Positions 1 through 8,900 of a stretch of 64,000 nt of DNA are shown one piece after another. The notes under the pieces are model-generated. The model saw only the letters and a list, made by a program, of their open reading frames with translations. It made no database searches and was not told the DNA's origin. The position numbers and the translations under genes are program-made. The first letter of the stretch is position 1; the number at the start of each line of letters is the position of its first letter. Source of the stretch: an uncultured Pelagibacteraceae bacterium (GTDB lineage Bacteria; Pseudomonadota; Alphaproteobacteria; Pelagibacterales; Pelagibacteraceae); contig CACEEW010000003.1 in NCBI GenBank assembly GCA_902558705.1, positions 1 to 64,000 on the forward strand, in the 5' to 3' direction.

Positions 1-39
1 GAGAATTATTGTAAAAGAAACTTTAAATTCGTCTTTAAA

Positions 40-71
40 AAAAAAGGGCAAACTTTTGTTTGCCCTTTTTT
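40..71. terminator. Bidirectional intrinsic terminator
   Basis: A perfect 14-bp stem (40-53 with 58-71) has a 4-base TTTT loop. The inner part of the stem is GGGCAAAC/GTTTGCCC and the outer part is an A-run facing a T-run. It can therefore stop transcription leaving the minus-strand binding-protein gene at 115 and transcription arriving from the left. A reading frame on the plus strand that ends with a TAA at 12-14 could be the tail of an upstream gene, but too little is visible to call it. Confidence 0.85.
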
Positions 72-114
72 GCTTTTGTACATTATTCATTTTAAATGTA
101 CTTACTTTTTATAA

Positions 115-1086
115 TTATTTTATGTAACCTAAAGCTTTAAGCTGTGCAGTCATTTCAGTAAGCATTTCTTCCATTTGCTTACCCCATTCATCAGCACCAA
201 CTACACTTGACTCATCAAGTCCAATTTCAGTTAAGAAATTTTTGTAATAGTTGTGACTCATAGCTTTCATCATTCCAGCTTCAAGTTCTTTTACTCTTGC
301 AGCTGGAGCTCCTTTTTTAGTTACAAATCCTCTAACAGTAGATAAAGAGACAGGTATACCTAATTCTTTTGCTGTTGGAGAATCTCCAATTTTAGCCATT
401 CTATTATTTGCTAATACAACAGAAACACATAAAGTTCCGTCATTAATTTCTGTCAATGCTTCACCTAAATTTAAAACACCTACATCAATATCTCCTTTGA
501 CTAAGTTTGTTTTAATTGGTGCTACACCTTTGTAGGCAACAATAGTTGGATCTTTTAATCCACCTTTTTTTGTGAAAGCAATTGCACTAACATCATCAAT
601 ACCACCAACGTGAGTTGTTCCATATTTAAGTGATTTTGATTTTTGAACACTAATAAATTTTTTAGCATCTTTGATGTCAGATTTACAGTTAACAACGAAT
701 AATTGTGGGTCATCAGTACCTCTAGCTAGAGGTTGCATGTCGCTAATTTTAACTTTAGTTTTTCCTAAAGCCATAGAAACAGCATGACCAGTAGTCCATG
801 TTAGAGTGTGCTGACCATCTGCTGGTAAGCTCATCATATAATCCATAGATACAGCTCCACCACCACCTTTTTTGTTAACTAATTGCATGTCTTGTTTAAG
901 AACTCTTCTTGCTCTTAAAAGCATCATTCTGGTAGTAACATCAGTACCGCCACCAAATCCAGCGTGAGTAATTGCTTGTATAGCACCATCTGCTCTTGCA
1001 GATACAGTCATTAAAGGTATTGCTATAACAAAAAATTCAGTCACAAAGAATGCAGCGGCTAAGAAAAGTTTAAAACTTTTTTTCAT
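115..1086 (-). CDS. TctC/Bug-family periplasmic solute-binding protein
   Basis: Predicted periplasmic substrate-binding component of a tripartite tricarboxylate transporter (Bug/TctC family), which captures organic acids for TctA/TctB-type permeases. The 323-residue length fits the family. A signal peptide covers about residues 1-33, with a hydrophobic core and a likely cut after SARA. The family's glycine-rich N-terminal signature is seen as GGGTDVTTR (about 46-54), followed by a KKGGGGA loop near residue 75. A good AGAGGGA ribosome site precedes the ATG. No tctA or tctB lies in the window, so the permease is outside it or supplied elsewhere. It is divergent from a PdxA-like and a rhamnonate-dehydratase-like gene, which suggests a sugar-acid or hydroxy-acid ligand (inference). 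The family call is firm; the ligand is unknown. Confidence 0.85.
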   Translation of the reverse strand: MKKSFKLFLAAAFFVTEFFVIAIPLMTVSARADGAIQAITHAGFGGGTDVTTRMMLLRARRVLKQDMQLVNKKGGGGAVSMDYMMSLPADGQHTLTWTTGHAVSMALGKTKVKISDMQPLARGTDDPQLFVVNCKSDIKDAKKFISVQKSKSLKYGTTHVGGIDDVSAIAFTKKGGLKDPTIVAYKGVAPIKTNLVKGDIDVGVLNLGEALTEINDGTLCVSVVLANNRMAKIGDSPTAKELGIPVSLSTVRGFVTKKGAPAARVKELEAGMMKAMSHNYYKNFLTEIGLDESSVVGADEWGKQMEEMLTEMTAQLKALGYIK

Positions 1087-1154
1087 TATTTCCCTCTTTG
1101 GTTAATTTATAATTAAATATTTAAGCATAATCTGTTACAAAGTTTAAGAACAAA

Positions 1155-2153
1155 ATGAGTAAAAATAAAATTAAAATTGCTATATTATTAGGTGATCCAT
1201 CAGGTATTGGACCCGAATTGGTCTCAAAGTTACTATGTGAAGAAATTACTAACAAAGCAAACATAGTTTTAATTGGTGAGAAAAAAATTTTAGAAGAAGG
1301 AAATAAAATTTCTGGAAAATCACAAGATTTAAAGTTTATTGAAAAATTTGAACAGATAAATTTTAATGAAGGAAATAAATTTTTTTTAGATATCTCAAAA
1401 GGTAAAAATCATAAATATAATTTATCTGAATGCTCAAAAGAGTCAGGAGAAAGTGTTCTAGAGGCTCTTAACTTAGCATTAGATCTTGCGAAACAAAATA
1501 AAATAGATGCTATTAACTTTGGTCCATTTAACAAGACAAGTATGAAATTGGGTGGAAATACTCATTCTGATGAACTTCATTTGATGGCTGAAAAATTAGA
1601 TGTAAAAAATTTTTTCTGTGAATTTAATGTTGTAGACAACTTTTGGACTGCCAGAGTAACTTCGCACATACCCATTAGAGAAGTACCTGATCATGTTAAG
1701 AAAGAAAACATTATTAAACCAATAAAACTAATAAATAATGCAATGAAACTTAATGGAATTAAAAATCCTCGTGTAGCTGTACAAGCATTAAATCCTCATG
1801 CAGAGTTTGGTGTTGAAGAAAAAAATGAAATAATTCCAGCAATAGAAGAGGCAAAAAAACAAGGTATTAATGCAGATGGTCCTTTGCCATGTGATACTTC
1901 TTTTATTACAGCTTATAAAAATAAAAATCATGATTGTATAGTTGGCATGTATCATGATGCACTACAATCTGGTCTCAAAGCATTTGGTTTTGATAGAGGT
2001 GTTACAGTTCAAGGTGGTTTACCACTACCTATTACTACACCAGCTCATGGTACTGCTTTTGATATTGCAGGAAAAAATAAAGCAAACTTAGAACCTACCT
2101 TGCAATCATTTAAGATAGCACTAACGATGGCAGAAAATAAATCTAAACAATGA
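1155..2153 (+). CDS. PdxA-family NAD-dependent dehydrogenase, catabolic paralogue
   Basis: Member of the PdxA family (4-hydroxythreonine-4-phosphate dehydrogenase and catabolic relatives). It keeps the N-terminal signature [10 protein letters not shown] (residues 13-22) and the three metal-binding histidines (His171 in SHIP, His215 in NPHAE, His267 in MYHD). The C-terminal part reads [20 protein letters not shown] rather than the biosynthetic form. A second pdxA sits in the surA-rsmA operon at 46.3 kb, so this copy is more likely catabolic. Known catabolic PdxA-family enzymes include D-threonate-4-phosphate and aromatic cis-diol dehydrogenases. It overlaps the next gene by 4 bases (ATGA), implying translational coupling with the rhamnonate-dehydratase-like enzyme. 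The substrate cannot be told from sequence. Confidence 0.85.
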   Translation: MSKNKIKIAILLGDPSGIGPELVSKLLCEEITNKANIVLIGEKKILEEGNKISGKSQDLKFIEKFEQINFNEGNKFFLDISKGKNHKYNLSECSKESGESVLEALNLALDLAKQNKIDAINFGPFNKTSMKLGGNTHSDELHLMAEKLDVKNFFCEFNVVDNFWTARVTSHIPIREVPDHVKKENIIKPIKLINNAMKLNGIKNPRVAVQALNPHAEFGVEEKNEIIPAIEEAKKQGINADGPLPCDTSFITAYKNKNHDCIVGMYHDALQSGLKAFGFDRGVTVQGGLPLPITTPAHGTAFDIAGKNKANLEPTLQSFKIALTMAENKSKQ

Positions 2154-3325
2154 CACAAATTAAAGATATTAAAACTTCCATTTATAAATGGACAGGTGAA
2201 ATAGTTCCACCAGCTCAAAATTTTTGTACAAACCCAACTGATGCTCTTAGAGAGTCTGGAGATAAGATGAAATCATTTAGATTTCATCAATGGATGGTAT
2301 GCGAAGTTATAGCTGATGACGGAACTGTAGGCTTGGGTAATGCCGCGCTCGCACCAGAAGTAACAAAAAAAGCAATTGATTGTTATTTAAAAGATTTAGT
2401 AATTGGTGAAGACCCTTTTGATTACGATTATTTATGGGACAAAATGTATAGAAGCACTATGGCCTGGGGAAGAAAAGGAATTGGAATGATTGGAATTTCA
2501 GCAATCGATCTTGGAATTTGGGACTTAATGGGTAAATTAAAAAAAAAACCAGTATTTGAATTGCTCGGAGGTAGAACTAAAGATAAGATTCCAGTGTATG
2601 CCTCAAAATTATATAGCCAACCAATAAAAGATTTACAAATAGAAGCTGAAAAATATTTAAATGAAGGTTTTAAAATGTTTAAAATGCGCTTTGGTTGGGG
2701 ACCTAAAGACGGAGTGGAAGGAATAAAAAAAAATATTGAATTAGTAAATGCTGTCAGAGAAGTGGTTGGATATGAAACTGATCTTATGCTTGAAGCTTAT
2801 ATGGGATGGGATCTAGAATATTCAAAAAAAATAATACCTGAGCTAATAAAATTCAAACCAAAATGGTTAGAAGAGCCAGTAATACCTGATGATATTCCTG
2901 GATATGCAGAATTAAATGCTATGGGAAATGTTCCTATTGCAGGAGGTGAGCATGAGTTCAGTTATTTAGGCTTTAAACATTTATTGGAACTTAAAGCAGT
3001 CAGTTTTATTCAATATGATGCAAATAGAGTTGGAGGTATAACACCTGGACATAAAATAAATACTTTAGCAGAAAAATATGGCGTGCCTGTAATTCCTCAT
3101 GCAGGTCAAATGCACAACTATCATTTAACAATGGCACATAACAACTGTCCTTTTTCAGAATTTTTTCCTGTTCACCAAGTTGAGATAGGAAATGAGTTGT
3201 TTTATTATTTATTTAAAGGGGAACCTGAACCCAAAAATGGTTTTATTAATTTAGATGATAATACTCCAGGACTAGGGATTTCTATTAATGAGAAATATAA
3301 ATCTGATTTTAAAATTGTGGAATAG
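2150..3325 (+). CDS. Enolase-superfamily sugar-acid dehydratase, L-rhamnonate dehydratase-like
   Basis: Mandelate-racemase/muconate-lactonising group enzyme, 391 residues, most like the L-rhamnonate dehydratase subgroup. Such enzymes abstract a proton next to a carboxylate held by Mg2+ and eliminate water. Visible features are the K-x-R pair after the second barrel strand (Lys178, Arg180), acidic metal-ligand positions at Glu215, Glu241 and Glu267 (in GGEHE), and the catalytic His317 in VIPHAG, followed by a second His-rich motif MHNYH. Glu215 stands where many relatives have Asp. It is coupled by a 4-base overlap to the PdxA-like gene upstream and faces a GabD-like aldehyde dehydrogenase, which fits a short sugar-acid route to a keto-acid and an aldehyde. 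The exact acid is unknown. Confidence 0.85.
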   Translation: MTQIKDIKTSIYKWTGEIVPPAQNFCTNPTDALRESGDKMKSFRFHQWMVCEVIADDGTVGLGNAALAPEVTKKAIDCYLKDLVIGEDPFDYDYLWDKMYRSTMAWGRKGIGMIGISAIDLGIWDLMGKLKKKPVFELLGGRTKDKIPVYASKLYSQPIKDLQIEAEKYLNEGFKMFKMRFGWGPKDGVEGIKKNIELVNAVREVVGYETDLMLEAYMGWDLEYSKKIIPELIKFKPKWLEEPVIPDDIPGYAELNAMGNVPIAGGEHEFSYLGFKHLLELKAVSFIQYDANRVGGITPGHKINTLAEKYGVPVIPHAGQMHNYHLTMAHNNCPFSEFFPVHQVEIGNELFYYLFKGEPEPKNGFINLDDNTPGLGISINEKYKSDFKIVE

Positions 3326-3329
3326 TTAA

Positions 3330-4772
3330 TTAACCTTTAATACCCATGTGAGTATATTTCACATTCAAATAATCCTTTATAGCCATAGAACCACCTTCTC
3401 TACCGTATCCACTTTGTTTAATTCCACCAAAAGGAGCTTCAGCAATAGCTATGAAACCAGTATTTACTCCTACTGTTCCAGTTTCCAATTGTTCTGAAGC
3501 TAAATGAGCTGTTTCCATAGAGTTTGTACAAACATAACTGCTTAATCCAAGTTCATGATTATTAGCTCTTTCAATAACTTCGTCAAAAGATTTAAAAGAG
3601 AGCATTGGAACTAATGGTCCAAAAGGTTCTTCTTTCATTATGGTAAAATTATCTTTAACATCATCAAATACTGTTGGTTCATAAAAAAATCCTTTGTTAA
3701 AGCCTGCTGGTCTTTTTCCACCAAGTAAAACCTTAGCTCCTTCTTTTTTTGTTTTTTCAACTAAAGCTTCAATTTCATTCAATCTCTTTTGAGTTGTTAA
3801 GGGACCAAGTTGAGTATCTGGATCCATACCATTGCCAATTTTTAATTTTTTTGTTTTTTCTACAAATAAATTAACAAATTCATCTTTTTTTTCTTCTTGG
3901 ATATAAAATCTATTTGGAGATATACATACTTGACCATTATTTCTAAATTTTGCTGCAATTGCCATATCTGTAGCTTTTTTTATATCTGCATCTTTAAATA
4001 CTATAAAAGGTGAGTGGCCACTTAACTCCATAGTTACTCTCTGAACTTTATCAGCAGCTTGTTTTAATATTAATTTTCCTACTCTTGAGGAACCAGTTAT
4101 AGATATTTTTTTAATTATATCTGAAGCAATTAATTGTTGAGCAATACTTGGGGGATCTCCTGACAATAAATTTACAACACCTGAGGGAACTCCACATTCA
4201 TTACAAATATCTACCATTTCCATAACAACCCCTGGAGTAATAACATCTGGTTTTATGATTACTGAACAACCTGCCGCTAAAGCAGTTGCTATTTTTCTAG
4301 CAGATAAAACTGCAGGAAAATTCCAAGGAGATAATGCTGCTACCACTCCTACTGGTTGATAGTAAACATGAACTCTTGTGTCTTCAAATCTACTTTCAAC
4401 AGTTTGACCGAAAATTCTTTTTGTTTCTTCTGCATTCCATTCAAAAATATCTGCAGCACCATTAATCTCTCCTTTTGCTTCTGCTAATGGTTTGCCAACT
4501 TCTAAAGTCATCCATTTAGCAAGCACATCTTGTTTTTCTCTAATCATGTCAGCAATTCGTCTAATTATATAAGATCTTTGCCAAGGAGCAGTTTTCTTCC
4601 AAACCTCTAATCCTTTTTTTGCTGAGTTTAATGCTCTATCAACATCTTGGGGGGTAGCTTTAGAAGCTTTACCAATTACCTCTTCAGTAGCAGGATTTAT
4701 TACTTCGTAGGTACCTTTATCAGATGATTGTTGCCACTTTCCATGAATGAATTGACCAAATTTTTCGTACAT
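3330..4772 (-). CDS. NAD(P)-dependent aldehyde dehydrogenase (GabD/AldA-like)
   Basis: Full-length 480-residue aldehyde dehydrogenase that oxidises an aldehyde to the acid in the cytoplasm. The oxyanion Asn is in SPWNFP (Asn151), the cofactor Lys in IIKPD (Lys174), the general base is Glu249 in MELSGHSP, and the nucleophile is Cys283 in GQVCISPNR. The usual GG after Glu-Leu is SG here. The closest recognisable groups are succinate-semialdehyde, 2-oxoglutarate-semialdehyde and lactaldehyde dehydrogenases. It ends 4 bases from the convergent dehydratase gene. Sitting beside a sugar-acid dehydratase, it could oxidise lactaldehyde or 2-oxoglutarate semialdehyde formed in that route, but this is inference from position only. 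Confidence 0.9.
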   Translation of the reverse strand: MYEKFGQFIHGKWQQSSDKGTYEVINPATEEVIGKASKATPQDVDRALNSAKKGLEVWKKTAPWQRSYIIRRIADMIREKQDVLAKWMTLEVGKPLAEAKGEINGAADIFEWNAEETKRIFGQTVESRFEDTRVHVYYQPVGVVAALSPWNFPAVLSARKIATALAAGCSVIIKPDVITPGVVMEMVDICNECGVPSGVVNLLSGDPPSIAQQLIASDIIKKISITGSSRVGKLILKQAADKVQRVTMELSGHSPFIVFKDADIKKATDMAIAAKFRNNGQVCISPNRFYIQEEKKDEFVNLFVEKTKKLKIGNGMDPDTQLGPLTTQKRLNEIEALVEKTKKEGAKVLLGGKRPAGFNKGFFYEPTVFDDVKDNFTIMKEEPFGPLVPMLSFKSFDEVIERANNHELGLSSYVCTNSMETAHLASEQLETGTVGVNTGFIAIAEAPFGGIKQSGYGREGGSMAIKDYLNVKYTHMGIKG

Positions 4773-4816
4773 AATTATAGCTTAACATTACCTCAGGTTG
4801 TGTCCACTATGTAATT

Positions 4817-4844
4817 TTTACACATTAAAAAAAATTGTTACAAT
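4817..4844 (+). promoter_or_regulatory. Sigma70-type promoter of the GYD gene
   Basis: TTTACA (4817-4822) and TACAAT (4839-4844) are separated by 16 bases, one mismatch each from consensus. Transcription would start near 4851, shortly before an AGGAG ribosome site at 4864-4868. Confidence 0.55.
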
Positions 4845-4872
4845 GTTTTTTTAAAAAAACAAAAGGAGTTGT

Positions 4873-5199
4873 ATGAAAGCATACATAATGGGAAACTACA
4901 CTGAAAAAGCATTTCAGGGTTTTTTAAAAGATCCGAAAACTGACAGAAAAGCAGTTGTAGAACAATTGACAAAAGCTATGGGTGGTACAATGCATAGTAT
5001 GGATATTGTTAGAGGATCTTATGACTTTGTAGTTGTGAATGAGTTAAACAGTTTTGAAGATTTTGCAGCTGTTAAACTTGTAGTGGAAGCATCTGGAGCA
5101 GTTAAAAACTTAACTATGCTAGAGGCAATAGATTTTACTAAAGCAACAACTAAAGCAAGTGAAGTTGCTTCTAGTCAATACAAAGCACCAGGACAATAA
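4873..5199 (+). CDS. GYD-domain small protein
   Basis: A 108-residue cytoplasmic protein of the GYD family, a small ferredoxin-like fold of unknown function. The GxYD signature appears as RGSYDFVVV (about residues 47-55), where GSYD replaces the name-giving motif. A strong AGGAG ribosome site lies 5 bases before the ATG, and a recognisable promoter and terminator bracket the gene, so it is a single-gene transcript. Codon use with more G and C than its neighbours suggests good expression. No catalytic residues are evident, and the neighbours (aldehyde dehydrogenase, thioesterase) do not settle its role. Confidence 0.8.
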   Translation: MKAYIMGNYTEKAFQGFLKDPKTDRKAVVEQLTKAMGGTMHSMDIVRGSYDFVVVNELNSFEDFAAVKLVVEASGAVKNLTMLEAIDFTKATTKASEVASSQYKAPGQ

Positions 5200-5207
5200 T
5201 TAATTTA

Positions 5208-5240
5208 TACTTCCAGTACGCGGGCTGGAAGTAAATTATT
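5208..5240. terminator. Intrinsic terminator between convergent genes
   Basis: A 9-bp stem TACTTCCAG (5208-5216) pairs with CTGGAAGTA (5225-5233) around the 8-base loop TACGCGGG. A T-rich stretch follows on the plus strand. It lies between the GYD gene and the convergent thioesterase gene. Confidence 0.75.
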
Positions 5241-5711
5241 TTATTTTTTTAATTTTGAAGAAAATTTCAAATTTTTATCATCAAACTTTTCTAAATTACT
5301 TTTAATGTAATTATCCATTATTTGGATTTTTTCATTCTCAAATTCAGAAACTTTTCTTGTTTTAAGATCAACATACAATGCAAGAACCTCAATGGTTGAA
5401 GCCAAAAATTTCTTTTCTTTATGTATCATTTCCATTTTGTACTGAAGTCTTTTTTTATCATGATCGAAGTAAACTAAATTTACATCGACCACATCATCAA
5501 TTTTTAATTCTTGATTATAAGTAATATTAGATTCAACAATCATTGTACTTTTTCCAGTAGTTTTTGCTGAGTGTTCACCCATTTTAAAAGTATCATTTAA
5601 AACATCTGCCCCAAATTTATCAAATATCAAAAGATAATAAGAAACATTCATATGATTATTGTAATCGATCCAATCCTTAATTATTTTTTGAGAACTTAAA
5701 AAAATCGACAT
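5241..5711 (-). CDS. Hotdog-fold acyl-CoA thioesterase
   Basis: A 156-residue single hotdog-domain protein of the 4-hydroxybenzoyl-CoA thioesterase superfamily, hydrolysing an acyl-CoA to free acid and CoA. The N-terminal motif WIDYNNHMN (about residues 15-23) carries the Asp and His-Met typical of the active-site helix, and the central strand-rich part has EVLALYVDL. The WIDYNxHMN form is familiar from betainyl-CoA thioesterases of carnitine breakdown, so a quaternary-amine-linked substrate is possible, but no carnitine genes are present here. It starts 21 bases after the DUF779 gene on the same strand and could be the last gene of that transcript. Confidence 0.8.
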   Translation of the reverse strand: MSIFLSSQKIIKDWIDYNNHMNVSYYLLIFDKFGADVLNDTFKMGEHSAKTTGKSTMIVESNITYNQELKIDDVVDVNLVYFDHDKKRLQYKMEMIHKEKKFLASTIEVLALYVDLKTRKVSEFENEKIQIMDNYIKSNLEKFDDKNLKFSSKLKK

Positions 5712-5732
5712 GACTATAAAGATTTTGACTTT

Positions 5733-6086
5733 TTAATGATTTGGATTATCGTTGTCTACTACAAGACATATTTCAGATTTTGTTAAAAATCTTCGTCCTG
5801 TACCGTTGTCTAAAGAAAACATTCCACCAATGCCTTTGACTGCATCTATTGTAAGATCTGTGTGTTTCCACTTTTCATATTGATCACCGTTCATATAAAA
5901 AGGAACTCCACCAATTTCTCCCAACTTTATATCATTATCACCTAAAGGAAATTCGCCCTCTTGAAAACACATGGGTGCACTTCCATCGCAACAACCCCCA
6001 GATTGGTGAAACATCAGTTTTTCTCCGTATTTCTCTTTTAATTCCGATAGTAAATTTAATGCCGAATGTGTTGCTGATACTTTCAT
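5733..6086 (-). CDS. DUF779-domain protein, aldehyde-dehydrogenase partner
   Basis: A 117-residue protein of the DUF779 family. The hallmark HQSGGCCDGSAPMC (about residues 29-42) has a Cys-Cys pair and a further Cys, suggesting metal or redox chemistry. The family is repeatedly found next to ExaC/AcoD-type aldehyde dehydrogenases, as here, 52 bases downstream of one. I chose the ATG at 6086 because it gives the family's usual N-terminus (MKVSATHSAL) and has AGAGA upstream; an ATG 6 codons earlier (6104) is possible. The function is unproven; a role supporting the neighbouring dehydrogenase is inferred from this recurrent pairing. Confidence 0.85.
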   Translation of the reverse strand: MKVSATHSALNLLSELKEKYGEKLMFHQSGGCCDGSAPMCFQEGEFPLGDNDIKLGEIGGVPFYMNGDQYEKWKHTDLTIDAVKGIGGMFSLDNGTGRRFLTKSEICLVVDNDNPNH

Positions 6087-6138
6087 ATTTTTTCTCTGGC
6101 CCATGATAGCGAATCATGGACCAGTATATATTATTTGA

Positions 6139-7683
6139 TTAAAAGAAGCCCAATTTCTTTTCAGCATAAGAAACATGTAAGTTCTTATTCTGTCTGTAGT
6201 GATTAAGCATCATTTTATGAGTTTCTCTTCCAACTCCTGATTGTTTGTAACCACCAAATGGTGAGTGTGCTGGATAAGCATGATAACAATTTGTCCATAC
6301 TATTCCTGCTTGTATCGCTCTACCCATTCTGTGAGCTATATTGCCATTTCTAGTCCATACAGCAGCTCCCAAACCATAAAGAGTATCATTAGCAATTTTT
6401 AATGCCTCTGCTTCATCTTTAAATTTGATCACTGATACAACTGGTCCAAAAATCTCTTCTTGAGAGATTCTCATTTGGTTGTTAGCTTCAAAAATAGTTG
6501 GTTGAATGTAATTACCTTTTTCCAATCCACTATTAAGTTTACCAACACTTCCACCAGTTAGAACTTTAGCGCCCTCTTTTTTACCTAGTTCAAGATAAGA
6601 TTTTATTTTCTCCATCTGTTCAACTGAGGCTTGAGCTCCAATCATAGTTTCCATTTTTAAAGGATTGTCTTGAACAACAGCTTTTGTTCTTGCTACAGCT
6701 CTTTCCATGAATTTATCATAGATAGACTCTTGTACTAAAGCTCTACTTGGACAAGTACAAACCTCACCTTGGTTTAGATTAAACATTACAAAACCTTCTA
6801 TACACTTATCAAAGAAGTCATCATCTTTTTCCATGATATCTTCAAAGAAAATGTTAGGAGATTTTCCACCTAATTCCAAAGTAATAGGAATTATGTTTTG
6901 TGCAGCATACTGCATGATTAATCTTCCAGTAGTTGTTTCACCAGTAAATGCAACTTTAGCAACTCTTTTAGAAGATGCTAAAGGTTTACCTGCTTCTAAT
7001 CCAAAACCACTCACAATATTGACAACACCTGGAGGTAATAAGTCCCCAATAAGTTCCATCATTACCATGATTGATGCTGGTGTCTGCTCAGCTGGTTTTA
7101 AAACCGAACAATTTCCTGCAGCAAGTGCTGGTGCTAATTTCCATGTAGCCATCAATAATGGGAAATTCCATGGAACTATTTGACCAACTACACCTAGTGG
7201 CTCATGAAAGTTGTATGAGTATTGATTATTAGCTATTTCAGCAATAGATCCCTCTTCTGCTCTAATAACTCCAGCAAAGTATCTCCAGTGATCAATGACC
7301 AATGGTAAATCTGCTGCCATACATTCTCTGATAGGTTTTCCGTTATCTAAACATTCAGCAACTGCTAATAAGTTTAGATTTTTTTCTAAAACGTCGGCGA
7401 TCTTGTACAAGAGATTTGATCTTGTAGTGATGTCAGTTTTTCCCCACTCTGGGAAAGCTGCGTGAGCTGCATCTAATGCTGCCTCAACGTCTTGTTCATT
7501 TGATCGTGCTACTGAACAGATTTTCTCATTAGAAATCGGGCTAACATTATCAAAATATTTACCAGATTTAGGCTCTACAAATTTTCCATTAATGTAGTTT
7601 CCATACTTAGCTTTAAAGGGAAATTTCACCTTTAAATGAGAAGTATCTAATACAGATGACACTTTCATTGCTTCTGCACTCAT
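6139..7683 (-). CDS. Acetaldehyde/medium-chain aldehyde dehydrogenase (ExaC/AcoD-like)
   Basis: NAD-dependent aldehyde dehydrogenase of the ExaC/AldB/AcoD group, 514 residues from the ATG at 7683, matching the family's usual 505-510. Key residues are PWNFP (Asn173), KPAEQTP, general base Glu270 in LELGGKSP, and nucleophile Cys309 in GEVCTCPSR, the vicinal-cysteine form typical of this group. The start at 7683 is preceded by GAGGAG eight bases away. The same frame stays open for another 64 codons upstream to an ATG at 7875 without a clear ribosome site (annotated separately). The DUF779 gene follows, the usual association for this subfamily. Likely substrates are acetaldehyde or other short aldehydes. 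Confidence 0.9.
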   Translation of the reverse strand: MSAEAMKVSSVLDTSHLKVKFPFKAKYGNYINGKFVEPKSGKYFDNVSPISNEKICSVARSNEQDVEAALDAAHAAFPEWGKTDITTRSNLLYKIADVLEKNLNLLAVAECLDNGKPIRECMAADLPLVIDHWRYFAGVIRAEEGSIAEIANNQYSYNFHEPLGVVGQIVPWNFPLLMATWKLAPALAAGNCSVLKPAEQTPASIMVMMELIGDLLPPGVVNIVSGFGLEAGKPLASSKRVAKVAFTGETTTGRLIMQYAAQNIIPITLELGGKSPNIFFEDIMEKDDDFFDKCIEGFVMFNLNQGEVCTCPSRALVQESIYDKFMERAVARTKAVVQDNPLKMETMIGAQASVEQMEKIKSYLELGKKEGAKVLTGGSVGKLNSGLEKGNYIQPTIFEANNQMRISQEEIFGPVVSVIKFKDEAEALKIANDTLYGLGAAVWTRNGNIAHRMGRAIQAGIVWTNCYHAYPAHSPFGGYKQSGVGRETHKMMLNHYRQNKNLHVSYAEKKLGFF

Positions 7684-7875
7684 TTTTTTTCTCCTCTTTT
7701 TTTTGTTAGTTGACTTGATGTTATTGTTTTTTCTAGATCTTTTTAAACGTTTCTTAGTCGCAGCTTTTTTTGCAACTTTTTTTTTCGTTTTTATTTTTTT
7801 TCTAGATGATTTGACCAATTTTAATTTTTTATTTTTGGTCATTTGATTTGCTATTTTTTTTCTTTTAATAGCCAT
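7684..7875 (-). other. In-frame, extremely basic 64-codon upstream extension
   Basis: The reading frame of the aldehyde dehydrogenase continues upstream for 64 codons from an ATG at 7875. The encoded segment has 33 Lys or Arg in 64 residues and no Asp or Glu, with runs such as [16 protein letters not shown] that recall histone-H1-like or HU tails. A strong ribosome site lies at its very end, in front of the canonical start, so it may be an N-terminal extension, a leader translated separately, or a remnant of a small basic protein gene fused in frame. None of these can be chosen from sequence alone. Confidence 0.5.
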
Positions 7876-7991
7876 TAGTCATTTAACTAGATATTGTTTG
7901 TAGTTTCTATTTTTATTAATTATTATTTTCTACCTATAATTGTAAAATACCATATATTGTGTTTACAATTTTAATTATTAATATTTTTTAT

Positions 7992-8900
7992 ATGGATAAA
8001 GATTTTTTTAAAACAACAAGAATACTAGATGGTGGAATGGGTCAAGAACTTCTTAGCAGAGGGATGAAGCCTAAGGGGACCTTATGGAGCGCTAGCGCAC
8101 TTTTAGATGAAAATTATCATGATCTTTTACTAAATGCCCATTTAGATTATATCAAAGCAGGAGCAGAGGTTATCGTTACAAATACATTTGCAACTAGAAG
8201 AATTAGATTAGTAGAAAATAAAGTTGAGTATAAGTTTAAATATCTGAATACTAAAGCAGGTGAAATTGCAAAAAAAACAAAAGATGATTATCCAAATATT
8301 TTGATTGCTGGGGGGCTTCCTCCTCAAAATTCAACTTACAAAGCTGACGATAGATCCGAAGATATAATAAAAGATGATTTTTATAATCAAGCAAAATTAA
8401 TAAACCCATTCATTGACTTTTTTTATTTTGACGTTTTGAGCAGTATTAAGGAAATTAATGTTGCAACCCAAAGTATTGAAGAATTCAACAAACCTTATTT
8501 GATAGGAGTACATATTTCTGAAGGCACTAAGTTACCCAGTGGTGAAAAAATTTCAGAACTAATATATAAATTAAAAAATCAAAAATTACTTGGTGTTATT
8601 CTGTCATGTGTTTCCCCTGAAAACTATAAATTAAATTTAAATGAAATTAAAAGCCTAGGAGTTCCATTTGGATTTAAATTAAATGGATATTTAAAAACTG
8701 CACCATTATCTAATAATAACAAAACTAGTAATAAAAATGATTTCTTACAACCAAATGAGTTTTTGGGTAAAAGAAAGGATTTATCTCCAAACAAAATGCT
8801 AGAGTTTGTAAAAGAATTTAAAGACTCTGGAGCTACAATTTTAGGTGGGTGTTGTGAAACTACTCCAGCACATATTAAATCATTTGCATCACTTAAGTAA
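7992..8900 (+). CDS. Homocysteine S-methyltransferase-family protein
   Basis: Zn-dependent methyltransferase of the homocysteine S-methyltransferase (Pfam S-methyl_trans) family, 302 residues, a TIM-barrel enzyme moving a methyl group to homocysteine or a related thiol. The N-terminal DGGMGQELLSRG and the C-terminal GGCCETTP, whose paired Cys bind Zn with an upstream Cys (here in SCVSP), are clear. I start at the ATG at 7992 rather than the one at 7959 because the extra 11 hydrophobic residues do not belong to the family fold. It resembles the short MmuM/BhmT-like group; the methyl donor (S-methylmethionine, betaine, DMSP-type) cannot be read from sequence. Its stop overlaps the convergent DMT transporter gene by 12 bases. 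Confidence 0.85.
   Translation: MDKDFFKTTRILDGGMGQELLSRGMKPKGTLWSASALLDENYHDLLLNAHLDYIKAGAEVIVTNTFATRRIRLVENKVEYKFKYLNTKAGEIAKKTKDDYPNILIAGGLPPQNSTYKADDRSEDIIKDDFYNQAKLINPFIDFFYFDVLSSIKEINVATQSIEEFNKPYLIGVHISEGTKLPSGEKISELIYKLKNQKLLGVILSCVSPENYKLNLNEIKSLGVPFGFKLNGYLKTAPLSNNNKTSNKNDFLQPNEFLGKRKDLSPNKMLEFVKEFKDSGATILGGCCETTPAHIKSFASLK

Noticed and set aside
1113-1124. Perfect 12-base palindrome TTAAATATTTAA between the divergent tctC-like and pdxA-like genes
   Set aside because: Only A and T in a very AT-rich gap; such palindromes arise readily by chance, so it is not called an operator.
4790-4806. Shared CAGGTTGT string near 4795 and 62765 as a repeat element
   Set aside because: Only about eight bases match and the flanks differ; compatible with chance in 64 kb.
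6833-7183. Open frame of 116 codons opposite the aldehyde dehydrogenase
   Set aside because: Shadow of a conserved gene; no independent protein-like features.
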